Shown here piece after piece: positions 34,825-47,934 of a DNA stretch of 64,000 nt; positions within the stretch are counted from its first letter, which is position 1, and every line of letters begins with the position of its first letter. Where the stretch lies: NCBI GenBank assembly GCA_015698045.1, contig BLAL01000019.1, positions 374,501 through 438,500 of the forward strand, in the 5' to 3' direction. Position numbers and translations under genes: made by a program. The DNA is from Rhizophagus clarus. Lineage: Eukaryota > Glomeromycota > Glomeromycetes > Glomerales > Glomeraceae. Under the pieces are notes generated by a model. The model saw only the letters and a program-made list of their open reading frames with translations, had not been told where the DNA came from and searched no databases.

Positions 34825-35035
34825 AAAATTGAATTCAAACTTTAGATAATCGGATCAAAAAGAAGAAAATGTAACCAGATTATCTATGACAATTGCATTA
34901 AACTTGAAATATTTTCGTTTTAAATTAAAAATTTTCTTATAAAAACGCAACGTTTTCAACTTGCTTTGACTATAAGCTTTTCCAACTGAAAACTGCTTAT
35001 AATATTACATATATCAAAAAAAATCAATTAAAATC
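34825..35035 (+). promoter_or_regulatory. conserved ML promoter, unit 2
   Basis: Same ordered blocks as in unit 1: AATTGAATTCAAACTTTAGA, ATGTAACCAGATTAT, TTATAAAAA at about 34937, AAGCTTTTCCAACTGAAAAC and TTATAATATTACATAT, then TCAATTAAAATCATG. Confidence 0.7.
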
Positions 35036-35491
35036 ATGAAGCAAAATTATATTTTTTTTGCAGTCATTTTGTTAGTTACGCTTTCAGTAGTCAATGCACT
35101 TCCACATCAACTTCTTAAAAGAGACACTACTTTCGCCCCATGCCCTACAGGATCTCCAAATGTAATCGAAGTAGTTGTTCAACCTGATCCTCCTCCAGTT
35201 ACTGGAAAAATTGATCTTACTATTACCGGAACATTAAAGGAAGGCGTCATTTCCATGGGTTCCCAACTCATTATAGGAGCTATTGATGATAATGGTAATC
35301 CATTATCTAAACCGTTAGTTACTGACCTTTGTGGTCCAGATGGATTTGATAATTGTCCAGTTAATAGTTTTAGTATGATCGAACCGCTTACAACAACAGA
35401 TTTAGTACCAACATACAGTATTATAGTTGAAATTACCGATGCTTATGGCCAAACTTTAGCCTGTTCTATAGGCACTGTTACTGGTAATTAA
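35036..35491 (+). CDS. secreted ML-domain lipid-binding protein 2
   Basis: 151 aa, the longest of the three. Signal peptide MKQNYIFFAVILLVTLSVVN, pro-segment LPHQLLKR with a Kex2-type site, then TTFAPCPTGSP and the ML fold. It differs from paralogue 1 by a small insertion in the loop between its second and third Cys (CGPDGFDNC) and by V/I changes in strands, as expected for a lipid pocket that diverged after duplication. Single exon. The upstream TATA box and leader are the same as in the other units. Confidence 0.88.
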   Translation: MKQNYIFFAVILLVTLSVVNALPHQLLKRDTTFAPCPTGSPNVIEVVVQPDPPPVTGKIDLTITGTLKEGVISMGSQLIIGAIDDNGNPLSKPLVTDLCGPDGFDNCPVNSFSMIEPLTTTDLVPTYSIIVEITDAYGQTLACSIGTVTGN

Positions 35492-37553
35492 TTAGTTCTT
35501 TTAGATTCGTTTTAAAATATAACTTGCAAAGCCATAATTTGAAAGCTTTAAAACGAAATTCACTTTTAACTATGAATCACATAATATAAAGATAATTAAA
35601 TAATTATCAAATATTAAAATAATTAATTTTGTTTTAATATTATTTTTGTTATAAAAATCATTTGATGGGTATGCAGTTCGGCTACAATGATTGATTTATT
35701 ATAATATTGTATTTTTCTTTGTATATTTTATACTCTTTATACATAAATTTATTTATTTTTTTTTGAAATAAAAGTTTTTTTTTTCAAATAATTATTATTA
35801 TTATTTATATATATATTTATAAACCAAACAAGTGACCATTATATACAGTATCTGATTGTATTTATTAGCTGTTAAATAGGAATTGTACGAATTCATAAAT
35901 GAAATATTGACGATAACGTAACTTAATAAAAACGTGAATAATATAAATTTTATAAAAATAGAATTTTTGGCATGCGCTGTAATTTATGATAGAAGAAATA
36001 TTTTTTCTTCTTTACCATATATAAAATCGAAATATGAATCAATTTATTTACGTTTCATTTATTTTTTCTTTTTTTTATGACGATGATAAAAATACCCTTG
36101 ACTTCTAGTACCAATTTAAAATATTAAACCGAGAATCAAAACATTCATAAAATTTTTACATCAGTTTCTTTTCATGATAGAGGAAAACGTGATATTATTT
36201 GGGTTCGTTCTATTGGAAAAACGTAGATAATTTAGAAAGATTCAATCAATTTTTAAAAATTAATGATTTATAACCTCCAGTGTCACAACACAGTAGTTGT
36301 TCATAACGCTTCATATAAAAAAAATTATGTCCCAACTTTCTATTCGCCTATTTTTTAAATTACTATTTTATGACAGAAATTATTCCTGAGTAAATGAAAT
36401 AACTTATAAATTCTTTCAATATTTTCATTTATTGATTTAGATCGCCAAATTTTTTTTTTTTTTTTTAGAAATTTGAATTTTTTTATTTTATATAAATTAT
36501 TAAACATCAAGAGTTAAACTGGGACCGTTCAACGGTTCAAGCGTATAATGCTGTGATCAGTTTTATTGTTACACCTGATCCCAAAATCTGAAGCGGTCTT
36601 GAGTGTATATGAAAGTCCTCCGTTAAGCCTCGGACAATAAATTATATGTTTTAGTTTGTAATTTAAATAATTCCATTAATTCTGTTATAACTTATTATAT
36701 TATCATATAACATTAAATTATTAATCGATTCCGTTACGTCTTATGAAAAATTATTTTATTACTAATTTTATAAGAAAAAAAAATCACATCCACACTAAAA
36801 ATGGAATAAAACGTTCTAGTAAAATACTAAAATCTGTTGTGTTTCATGTATATCTGAAACTTCGTCAATGAGAAGATGAATCTGATGTTTGCGACATAAT
36901 GTTAATATACACGTACATATCTTCCTATTCTTCCACGTTTAAATAAAAGGATTTGTTAGCGCTAATAAATGCTAATTTGATTTATTCAAAATATTCGTAT
37001 CCAGGTTGACGAAAAATTAAGATAATAAGATCTAGGGATTGGAATCGATTTTATCAAATCGATTAATTGAAATTGAATCACTCGATTATCGAATAAAAAA
37101 TCGGAAACTAGTGCCAGTTCGAATTACAATTTTATGTAGCACAAAATTTTGTATTACGATACAACGTTTACCTTCAAAAATCGATTTTTAAAATGAGAAA
37201 TGATTGATCGCTATTAGTCGATTCTAAAATCGATTTTAATTATGGGAATCGATTCCAACTCCTAAATTAAGATCAAATTTGTTTGCTAGGCCAGACATGT
37301 CTCAGCAATTGCTTCAAAAAATTCAAATTGTTATATTTAATTTTAACGATTTTGACAGTTTCTCTATAGACAACTCAAAATTGACATTCTTAACGTACTT
37401 TTTTTTATTAATGAAAGTTGTAAAGCTAATAAAATTACATATAAGCATCAAATATAAAAATTCTAGCCTCTATAATACCAGAAGTATTAAAAAAGTATGT
37501 AAAAATCAAAAAAGTCGTATGTTACATAAATCTTTCTTCGATTTCATACACTA

Positions 37554-37742
37554 GCCCAGTCGCGCCGACAAAAATTTCGCGATCACGTGACTGCGATTTT
37601 AATCTTCACATCTGTCACACCCCTCCGCGTTTTCTAGCTTTTTTTTCGAGTAGGCGCCGGTCACTTTCACGTGTTAGTGCATAATTCCGTAATGCGGGCC
37701 AAAAATTACGTGATCGAGAAATTTTTGTAGGTGCGACTGGAG
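37554..37742. mobile_element. 189-bp TA-flanked MITE
   Basis: The left end GCCCAGTCGCGCCGACAAAA and the reverse complement of the right end, CTCCAGTCGCACCTACAAAA, continue as inverted repeats through ATTTC(G/T)CGATCACGT, about 35 bp in all. TA flanks both sides (37552-37553 and 37743-37744). Its GC content is far above the surroundings. It looks like a Tc1/mariner-type non-autonomous element; no coding capacity. Confidence 0.85.
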
Positions 37743-37744
37743 TA

Positions 37745-38825
37745 GTAATAATTATTTTGCTAATGTGTGGCATAGTTTTAAACTGGGTATCCCACAAGTT
37801 GAGGTTAAATATTCTTGCTTAATACCTAAAAATAATTTTTATTACGTATAATAAAAATAGAAATACAAGATTAATAGTAAAAAATTTATCTCTTAACTTC
37901 GGATCAACATTATCTCTATTATGTACTGTATCTCTTGATTTTTATTTTATTTTATTTTTACTGGAGTGAACTTCAAAATGAGAGCTGATAAAGCCTAAAA
38001 ATTTCATTTTCTAATGAGATTTGACTTTTAAAACGAGAAACCCACCCGAAGATAGCCATCCACCGTAAAAAAGATTAAATTAACGAATAAGATGCGAAAG
38101 GACAAACACTATCTATAAATCAATTGTGAATATAAAGAAGATTACAAATGAAATGATAATATCTGATTTATCTCTGTGTACCTCGAGCGAAGAAATTACT
38201 GGATGTCCACTTCAGGATCTGACGGTAGATTAATGATAAAAGAATTATTATCATTATTAACGTGGCCATACCATGGGTGGGAACGTCATTTACATTTCAA
38301 GATAAGTGAAAACAAATCTTAAACAGTAATTTGATTAGATTATTAGAGTGTTTGCGGAAAGGAGTTTGAATTTGAGGAGAAGGATGGTACATGTACATGT
38401 TACCGGCGAGTTTACATGATAGACAAAGTAAATATAAGGGGCGGGGGGGGATAATGGACGTTGCCAGTAGGAAGAATGTTACCATCTTTGATTACGCGTC
38501 TGAAAGGATGAAATACTTGATTATTAAAATATTTCAACTTGTATAGGAGTTTTGACAAATTTCCTGACGTTTTGATAGAATTAGACTCGTTAGGATCGAT
38601 ATTTTTATTCGAGGGAGGCTTTAACCTAACTTTGCTGAATCCTCATCATCTAACTTATATAAACTCTCCTTTTTTGACCAGGAAAAAAAGAGAGAATAAA
38701 AAAATAATATAATATTTCGCAAACTTCGTCATAAATTTTTCGCCCTAATATTAATTATTCTTCAATAAGGAAATTTTTTAATATTTCATCGTCATATTTT
38801 TTATCTGTTATATAAAAAAAAATGT
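37745..38825. other. intergenic spacer
   Basis: AT-rich with a short GC-rich patch (GGGGCGGGGGGGGA near 38438). No supported gene. Confidence 0.5.
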
Positions 38826-39560
38826 CAACGCTGTCGCGCACAAAAAAAAACCCACAATCCCACGTATACTGTATTTCCACTATGAAAATCTTTATGAAAA
38901 TATTTTAATGAATGTAAACTTTTAAGATCTATCGCTGAATAACGTAAATAACGGATTTTTTCATGCCATAAAATGTAGTTAAAATTACTTGAAAGTCTAT
39001 TTCTCAAATTCCTACCACCTGCAAAACGCATAATCATCATAAATTCTTCAGTTTTTGAGTCTTTAGTCATTCCATAAAAAGCTAAAAAGGTATAATCCTT
39101 TTTATATAAATTTCAATGTATTTTAACCTGTTAAATAACCAGATGACATATTCTGTGACCCATTTAGCTTTTTTAAGGCAACTTGCAAAGATTTAGGCGT
39201 TCTTTTTACCCATCTTCCACTACTTTTTCTAGTATATTTTGTTCTACCATCAATCCATGTTGCAGAAAACACTTTTGCAAAACCACCTTCACCTATTTGT
39301 TTTATATTTTTAAATCTATCAATGGAACCCATTCAAGACAAAATGGATAATAATCCCCCTATGTTGCATTATAAATCGTGTCCTTGATAAAATTATCAAT
39401 TTCATCATTTCCACTGGTCCATCCTTTAATTATGCAACGAGGAACACATTCTTTACACCAAAATTTATTATTATCTGGATCATAACGATTTTCATGATTA
39501 ATTTTTACCGAATTAGAACCTTTATCGGAAATATTTAATTTATTAAATTTAGATACAAAG
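38826..39560 (-). pseudogene. truncated kinase pseudogene of the TKL-like family
   Basis: On the minus strand the family signature WTSGNDEIDNFI (about 39400) is followed by an in-frame TAG, then EWVP, a one-base loss after CCATT, and DRFKNIKQIGEGGFAKVF with VALKKL. A short intron (39124 to about 39079, GT...TTTTTAG) leads to AFYGMTKD...EEFMMIM and HKDFHSGN (HRD replaced by HKD). The reading ends there at 38826 in unrelated sequence, so the DFG/APE lobe is missing, as is the helix-C segment between the exons. Non-functional. It is a different branch from the two intact copies (GEGGFAKVF, not KGGFSNIY). Confidence 0.85.
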
Positions 39561-41744
39561 TATTTTTTTAATAAAACTCATTTTATTTAAATTCTGTTAG
39601 AAGTAAAAGTTTGAGTCAAATTTGTGAAAAAGAAAAAAAATTTGGCGTTACTTTATAATTTGAATGTTCAATGAGGATAAAAAAGGAATTTTTCTTGGCT
39701 ACCACAGCAATACAAATTAACGTAGATCGTCGTACGAAACAGTTTATTAACCAAAGATCGAGTTTTATTTGTCCTATATCATACCTTTACATCTCATTAT
39801 TCGACTTAGTATGAAATTTCTATACATTAGAATTAAATAAGGTAATTTATAATGCTTAATTATATAATTTACTCTCTACATATAAATAAGTTAAAAAACA
39901 ATTTCTGTAACATGATTTGAAATTGACGTTAAATCCTAATTTTATATTGTACCATTTGTTAGTGTTTCATGAAACTCACAAACAAGTAATAGTTTCACAG
40001 GTGAAAAAATTTATACTTTTTAATTAACGCTATCAGCGAAAATTATTCAAGAGCACACGTTCAAAATATGATGCGTAATGCAAACTAATTTTTTTTAATT
40101 CATAAGGAATAGTGCAGCATGAATGGTGTGAGAGCGTCATAAACATTCTCTATCTGTGAGAAAAGTTATTATTTATTATTACTATAAAAACTGAAATAAC
40201 TGTACTGTAACTATAACTGAAATCTGGAATGATTTTTGATTTACTTTTTCTGTTAGAAAAAAGAAATATTTGAAAATAATGAAATTCATTGTGAATATAC
40301 TAAATATACTATACAAAAATTTCTTAAACTTCATAATAATCATTAAAGTTAGCTAAAATTTTTATTCATGTATCAAAATATTTTGTAGAATAAACTATGT
40401 AACAAATCTTATTTAACCTTTTCAGGATAAAAAGTCATTAAGTAGTGAATTTAATTGATTGAAAAATTCATGATCGATAGAGCATCCTTAATCTAAGATG
40501 GAAGTGTAGAATTTCGTCCTAAACCGTGGATGTATGACGAGTTATTCATTAGATTTTTTTTCGTAACAAAAAAAGATCGAATCGTTATTTTAATAAAAAC
40601 TTTTTTGTGGTATCCATTTATCTAGAACATTAAAGTTTTTTTTTTCGCAAAAATCTTCATTTATAAGTTTTCTAGCGTTTGTTAATCTTACAAATATATT
40701 ATTTATTTATTATTATTATAAAATTTCATCTCAAAGAGTTTTTTTATGACTTTATTGCTAATATAAACCTTAACTAATCCATGTAAAATTTAATAAAACT
40801 ATTAGCAAGTGTCTTCTTTGAACTTTACAATGTATTCTCAATATTTATTCTTCACTTTCACACAAAAAAATACTTCAGTATTTTATATTCTATGTAAGTC
40901 CTCAACTAGAAATCAAAATAAAAACTTACAAAGTAAAATAATATTTTTCCAAGACAAAATTTACAGCGAAATAAGAAAAAGCGCGAAAGATATTAAAAAC
41001 AATCGGTTCACTATACACCCCTATACATGTCAAGTGTCAAGTTGATTGATTGATTGATCATGTGTAACATAATTTGATTTGGTAACTTCCGAATGATAAA
41101 CGATCATATTCTTGGATTTCCATATAACACTTGTGACTTAGCAATTAATGTGTAATTTGATATAATTTTATTTTTATTACAATTTTACTTAATCATAAAA
41201 TGTGGATTCAGAATGCAATTTGGATTTGTGTAGAGAAACTGTAATGTTACAGTATTTATTTTAATACTTTTGATTAAAGATTCTTTAAAATTATTGTATT
41301 TTGAATATTATGATATGATATTAGAGTGTTAATTATTAAAAAAATCATAAATCATGTAACGTCAATTTAATAAATATAATTTTTTGATATTTTCATATAG
41401 AGAAATTTTTAACATTAATTTAAATCATAATTGTTTCACTATCTAGTAATCAGATTTTTGTGATTTTTGGCTTATTAAACTCATCATATTAAGTCAAATT
41501 AAACGTCAAATTTTCATATTTTATTAAAATAATACTTATTAAAATATATCGATCATGCTATGATTGCTATCTTATAGTTTAATGATCAGAAATAAATGAA
41601 TAACTTATTAGTTTCATTTTGTGTAGATGAATTCAATGGTTTTTAAATCATAAAAATTGGATTAATACTATTTCAATTTGAGACATATCACATGACCGTT
41701 AATAGTACTTTCAAATAAAAAGAAAAAAACCAAAGTAATAAAAA
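39561..41744. other. intergenic spacer
   Basis: About 2.2 kb, AT-rich. A 78-codon frame at 40809 has no recognisable features, and a (TGAT)n microsatellite lies at 41043-41058. No supported gene. Confidence 0.5.
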
Positions 41745-42130
41745 ACACCAAGAAACTCGTCTTCTCACTTGCGATTTCGAAATCCATAACAAAGTTCAAG
41801 ATATCTTTAAAATAAAGAAAAGAGAAAGAATAGTAATAACATAATCAAACAAGAATAATGATATCAAACTGAGAAACACTTTCTGCTTGTGATTTCAAAG
41901 TCTATACTGAAGTCTAAAGTGTTTCTAGAAAGAAAAAGAGAGAATAATGTTTACAAACAAAAGAAGATGCAAAAATAACAACGGAAACTGAGCAACTCAT
42001 CTTCTTAATTGTAGCGTTATAAACCCATAGCGAATTCCACGATGTTCTTATAAAAAAAAAGAGCTTTTAATAACCTTCGATCTATGAAAAAAAAAAAAGA
42101 TGCGAAAATAATAACAACAAAAAACTTATC
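41745..42130. repeat. degenerate tandem repeat, about 120-bp period
   Basis: Three to four diverged units start near 41745, 41865, 41985 and 42105. Each has GAGAAACTCATCTTCTTACTTG-like sequence, a ..CCATA...AA(G/T)TCCAAGAT stretch and an A/G-rich tail. One more unit lies at 33190-33300 before ML unit 2, so this array is part of the duplicated ML flank. Confidence 0.6.
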
Positions 42131-42605
42131 TTCCTACTTTCCTTAAAAGAGAAGGAGAAATATTTTCTAAATCAGTTGTGCCGCAAAAATTACTAGTGAT
42201 ACGAAAAAAATTTAGATTATCAGTGTTACAAAAAAAAAAAATTGTTCATAATCAAAAAAGGAAAAAGCAGATAAATGTGATGTTAGCAGGAAGTAAGTCC
42301 TTCGTTACACTTTAAACAATTAATACTATTAAATTTTTTTTATGATAATTTATTTTTAATATTTTTAAGATTTTTGATGCCAAAACTGATGATTATAAGT
42401 ACATATAATCTTGATTTAAATGGCGTATTATCAAATTATTATATCATAGTAAAACAAATAATTGTTTTATTTAACGCTACTGGCAACTGCGCCTTGTGTA
42501 ATACTAAATTATAATAATCGGAAGAAATAAACATCTCCTTTTTTCTCAAAAAAAAAAAAAGTCAAAATAAGTCTCCTTATTGTTAAAATTCATAACCAAG
42601 AAAAA
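42131..42605 (+). repeat. orphan ML 5' flank (no gene attached)
   Basis: Matches 33307-33990 and 46560-47170: CTTTCCTTAAAAGAGAAGGA, GTCCTTCGTTACACTTTAAA, CAAAACTGATGATTATAAGT, CTGCGCCTTGTGTAATAC and TCTCCTTATTGTTAAAATTC. The match stops near 42605, where unrelated relic sequence begins, so a further ML unit has lost its gene or been interrupted. Confidence 0.75.
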
Positions 42606-42609
42606 AGTT

Positions 42610-44100
42610 CCAATCCCCTTTTGATCCTGGTCCTTGACATTGACGAGTTCAACATTTAAGATCCTGAAGAATCAGAAGAAGGTCGGGGCAATCTTATGGT
42701 TATATCACCAGATAGGTTAAAGCGGATCACTGAGTTTGTGCTAACTCGTCAGGTTGTTCTTTTTCGTAGTCCACCTTCCTCTGAAAAAAGTACTACTCCA
42801 AGATCATTTCGAAATTCGCAGTGATAGCGTGTATATCAGTCTTGCTGACATAAGCGGTAAAGAAGAAATATACAATAGTGACAAATTTGATAATTACTGG
42901 AAGGGCAAAATTGGTCATAGCTGGACAGAAATTACAGAAATTAGCGATTGTAAAGAGGAAATTTATGATTATCATTGACGAAATACGGCGATCACGCTCC
43001 AATTTTTTTGGGACTCGTTAAATTCTCTTTTGTCAAGTGAAACAAACCTTCCAAATATTCATATATTTTTATTCAGCGCATACCATCCAAATATCGAATC
43101 TGTATCAACTCCCATTGATATTCGTCACACACTTAATTTAAATGTCCTGCTTCTAACATGGGACGAATTCTCACAACTTGTATCAGACGGAGGCATGTTA
43201 CTTTGGGAATTGGGAAGCATGAATTTTATCATTCCTGACCCTGTTCGGAGGGCATTATTTAATCTAGCTGCTGTACATGCTGGATTGTGTCGATTTGTTT
43301 TGACTACGTTACGCAATCAATTTCGTGAAAATGGAGGAGCAGATGTTGCAATATCTTGCTTCAGCACTTCTATTTAATGGTATGGTTGGAACTGCTCGTG
43401 CTTTTAATTGGACTCGTAATTGGAAAGTAAATGAAGAGGAATCTAAATTTATTCGCAATAGGTTATTACAACCAAACGTTCCCTTTTCTGGTAACTTATT
43501 AGATCCTGTTATTAAGAAATTTATTAAAATGGGTCCATAACTACAATTGACTAATGGTGAACGATTAGTATTTTCTGCCCCTATAATGCGATCAATTCTG
43601 AGCAACTATCTGTTCAAAGCTCCTTTGAATATTAATTAATCACCTGCAAATACATTCGATGAGTTTTTGTTGCGAACCATTGTAAGGATGAGTCTAAATA
43701 CTTCGTATAACTCATTAGGAAAAGGGACGTATTTATATGAACGAAGTTGGCAAATGGAATGGTTTCTTACAGTTAAAACGGTAGTTCCTGAGAATGCATC
43801 AATAAGTGCTGATGTTGGTGCATCATTTGGTTCAGTAGGATTCCTGGGATAGTGGATATTACTGGGGTGTTAAACTTTACCCGTGGAGGTGGAAAGTTGA
43901 AAGAGAATTTGAAGAATACGCTAATATTTTATTGAAAAAATGGGTAATTCTTGTTTTCTGACATAATACAAAAAAACTTTTGGTATATACTCTACTCGGA
44001 TAATTACAAGAATATTACTATCAAATGTAAAGATCATGATGACATAAATCTTGCTTTGCAAGGTGATTGTAGGCTAGAACTAGAATATCAATTATAGTTA
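42610..44100 (+). pseudogene. broken Crinkler (CRN)-type gene fossil
   Basis: Several plus-strand fragments in different frames follow the order of a Crinkler-family protein with an NTPase-like part (FLFSAYHP, DIRHTLNLNVLLLTWDEF, then IIPDPVRRALFNLAAVHAGL) and a C-terminal nuclease-like part (SWQMEWF followed by ISADVGASFGSVGFLG). Crinklers are secreted or toxin-like effectors known in oomycetes and in Rhizophagus. Base composition is richer in GC than the spacer around it. It is old, with roughly half a dozen breaks, and has no complete domain. Confidence 0.65.
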
Positions 44101-45057
44101 TATTTGCCTTTTTTGTATTTAATCTAATTTAATATTACAATCTACAAAACAAGCAAATTGGTTATTTTTTCGTGCAATACTAACATTAAGTTAGATATCA
44201 AAACAAATTCGTATACACAGCTAAAAAAATAAATCCGAATTTAGGCGAAAACTTTATTTATTATACGTTATAACTATCAAATTTCTGAAGTACTGTAAAT
44301 GTCCACCCTCATAATCTTTTCCTATTGTTATCAAATTTTCGAAGCTATCCCACCTATACAAAACATATAAAAGATTTGACGAGAGAACTTTCACGAGATA
44401 GTAATTTCAGATCTATTACATTATTCCGAAGCAAAAAATTAGCAATGCGAAAAAAAAAATAATAACCATAATATATTTCATGTCCAAAAGTATTTGTACG
44501 ATAATGTGCAAGATTTTCGGGTGTTATGATTTCACTGCGCCAATAACACACGTGCGAATTTAAAATATTCGAAACTTTGATCATGGACCGGAACTAGCAT
44601 ATTTAAAAGAAATAGAAGGGTTACAGACTTGATTGATCTATCTGCACAAAGGCGGATAAGAGTTCACTAACTAAGGCCTCATCTTTTATATAATTTGCAA
44701 TCGATTTCGGAATCAATCTTTGGAGAATATGACCACATCACGACACCATAGGTTTAACCGTGAAGAATCTTCACGATCAAAAAAATCACGTGAGATTTAA
44801 TGTCAAAAATTCGATTAAGCATTCGAGGGCATCCACCTGAACACTTTTTATTGAAGCTTTTTATTTGCAGTTCTTTTGACATCGTATTTATCTTCATGTC
44901 AAGATGACATGATGTCAGGCGGTGGTTATGAAAAACGAGGTATTTCCTCTTCAGCGTCGTGTGAAATTTTATTAATACGTGCGAAAATAAATACAAGGTT
45001 CGGGACTAGCCCGTAATACAACTATTATACATACTTATTTTTTCGAACGATATTCCT
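44101..45057. other. spacer between the two relics
   Basis: Short frames on the minus strand (44354-44584, 44754-44996) have no features that I recognise. They may be further worn pieces of the neighbouring relics. Confidence 0.4.
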
Positions 45058-46107
45058 CTAATCAAGCCCTCTTGCTTTCTGGCCCTTTTTCCGCACATGC
45101 CCTATCGGCGGGGCGGGCCTATCCTTTAACAACCCTACGATTATACCAAGAACCTTCAACACACCCTTACGCAATGTTTGGTATTCTTCGGAGTTCTCAA
45201 CCAAAGATTCTTCGGTAAATTCTATGCTAAAGAATGCCTTACTTGGCTGTGAAATTTCACCCGGAGAATAGGGGAGGAAATGCCAATCTCTGGCAGATGT
45301 CATGATCCCGTAAGGATAATTAAAGTAATCATCACCCGCGTTCGTTTTCTCTTATTCGTTCCATACGAACTTTCAAGTAGTTTAATATTCTGAATGAAAC
45401 CTTCTATTAAATTTCGCTAGACCTTATCCTCAGTGACACAAATAAGATTTTCAGAATCCTACCATCCATTAGCAAATTTGTAATAAGACTGAAAAGGCTT
45501 GCTAAAGCAAACAAGCAACATGGAAGAGAAGTACTAAAGATTGATTGCATAATCAACTCGCCCGCAATTTTCATCACCAGTTATTTCATATTTGGGCTTC
45601 ATGTTGAATTTCTTCTTCGTAACCTCTTCCGCAATATGAAGAGTGGTATGTAGTATAGTTGAAACATACTCATTATGTATGGACTCCAAGCTTGTTAGCA
45701 CCAAAGTCCCGTAACTCTTAAGCCGTAGCTTGATATCCATCATACATAACTCTAAGTGCGTATCGGAGACTTTAATTTCGAGAGTTTGTGGGAAGAAAAG
45801 TGGGATAATTTCTGTTCCTTCAGAGATAAGGTTATATTTATCTAACGGTCCTCAGTTTTTTCTCCTTACACTCTTTAGCAAAGTCCGCAAGAACCAGGAC
45901 CAGCCCTTATATCAATATCTCAGAAATCTTGTTGGTCATTTTGAGGAAGGTACGATCAGTAACCTTTTCATTGCGAAAATAAAAATTTACTTCTGGGAAA
46001 AAGCAAACGTTAATACGTTCACACAGGCATTGCATCATTACATGTGACCCACTTCTCTTGTAAGTATACACCATAGGTAACTGCAAAGGACTACGACCCC
46101 ATCGCAA
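45058..46107 (-). pseudogene. broken restriction-nuclease-like gene fossil
   Basis: Minus-strand pieces in order: a possible N-terminal segment (46107-45907), a central part ending in GRVDYAI, then ICVTEDK, then the C-terminal piece DWHFLPYSPGEISQ...EEYQTLRKGVLKVLGIIVGLLKDR. An Asp in VDYAI followed by E-x-K in TEDK suggests the PD-(D/E)XK nuclease fold. I recognise the set from a protein family repeated in Rhizophagus genomes that often sits with Crinkler-like genes. Several breaks make it non-functional. Family assignment is by recollection of motifs. Confidence 0.6.
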
Positions 46108-46554
46108 TTTACCATATTATCCGTAATATTACACGTAATTCTTATAAATACTATGGTTGCTTAAAAAATTTTCTCAATGTAAATTTTGGTTGTTAATTAT
46201 TTAATATGAGATTATTAATAATATTCTGTCCAGTAGGTAATTTTTCTATTATGATCATGATCGTCAAGTAGCTTTACAATGCGATAAAAAAAATAAAGAA
46301 TATATCACCTATATATAATTGGCATTTATTATTATTAAATTAAGATTATAATTAAAATACAAATTTATTTAAGACACCGGACTTCACGATGAGTTACTAC
46401 ATTTTTATAGTCTTGTGGAAGATTTCTTTCTTCAAAGTGGAATTGTTGGTTCAGTTAAGTCAACAGTGATAGTATGATATATAATAATTTACGTCATATT
46501 AAAATACTTGACAAAACTCATATTCTGAAATTTATACAACAGATTCTGACTTTT
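46108..46554. other. intergenic spacer
   Basis: AT-rich sequence between the nuclease-like relic and the next ML flank. Nothing else seen. Confidence 0.5.
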
Positions 46555-47934
46555 TCTACTTGCAATTTCCATTCCTTAAAAGAGAGAAAAAAAAATGTTT
46601 TCAAAATAAGTTTGTGAGCGTCGCATGCTGATATCAAATAAGTTGATAACACAAAGTAAAAAGACTTTCGTTACGCTCCAGACAATAAAAGTACTTTAAG
46701 ACTCAATTGAATATTATTTAAAAATTTTTATGATAAATTGTCAAAAAAAAAAAAATTTTTTTTTATTTTTAAAACTTATATTTTCAAAATATATAATTAA
46801 TTCAAATTTATCTAATTACATATATTGTAGGAACTTTGATACTCAAACTTGTAAGTATACATACTTTCAATTTTTACACAAATAAAATTCCAGAAAAACA
46901 TATTTTTTGTATTTCTGCTAAATGACGTATTTGTAACTCGCTGTATAGTAAATCCATTTTTTAACGATCTTCCCGAATCCTACTGCGCCTTATGAATACT
47001 TCGTGTAATATAAATGATCATAGATCAACATATACTGTAGGTAAACAATTCCTCCGATAGGTGCCCACAAATTTTCTAGAAGAGATAAATATATCAATCA
47101 TAATAATTGCATAAATTAAGTCTCCTTATTGTTGTTTAAAATTCACAACAGAATACTTTTAGTAACAATATATCTAAATTAGAAAGAAAAAAAAAAACGA
47201 AAAAAAAAAAATAATAAGCTTATAATGTATTTAATGTATTTAATACTGTAAATATGTTAGGTTTGAATTTAACGACAAAATTGAAATTTTATTCTATCTA
47301 CAATTAATATTGCCCAAGGATCTAGAAATTTTTTTAAATTTATTCTTAATAACTAAATTTATTTTATATTTGGTAAAACTATTTTGCTTGTGTAATAATC
47401 AGTAATAATCACCTGCTGTAACAATAGCGGGAACCCGAAAACAGCGCGGAATTTTGATATAGAACGGCTTCTCTTATAAATAGAATGTTGTTGTATGACG
47501 AAAAATATTTTAGAATTCTTAAGTATTACATAGAATAACGCCTCGCGCGGGTCGAGGAAATTAGACTTCATAACGATTGTTTTCTATAAAATTTATAAAT
47601 AGTGAAAGTATTACAGGAGATTAAAATTTAATCCCGTTATATTTATAAACAATTGTATTAAGTATTACGAAGGTCGAAGGAATCAAATCGAATAAAAACA
47701 AATGTAGTAAGTATTGCAAGGGAGGATCGAATTTTCTTTATTCCGCGCCCACGTAGCCTCCGTAAAGATTGTTTTATTGTAAGATAATGAACGGTGACAC
47801 TTCCTTAAAGATTGTTTTAACGTAAATGAAATATCAAAAATGTAAGGATAACAAAGTTTATCGGTTTCTTTCTTTTTAGTAATATTAATTATTATTTGAG
47901 AAAGGATAATTTTTAATTCAAAACAAGAAACTAA

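Larger units (their letters stand above)
34345..37270 (+). repeat. ML-gene duplication unit 2
   Basis: Collinear with unit 1 for the 5' flank, gene and more than 1.7 kb of 3' flank. It differs by an extra 57-bp minisatellite upstream and by an insertion near 36290-36800 that contains CCTCGGACAATAAATTA. Confidence 0.8.

Noticed and set aside
37279-37554. 91-codon plus frame
   Set aside because: Composition is that of AT-rich random sequence and it runs into the MITE; no supporting feature.
40809-41045. 78-codon plus frame
   Set aside because: No signal, domain, or homologous copy. Kept out as unsupported.
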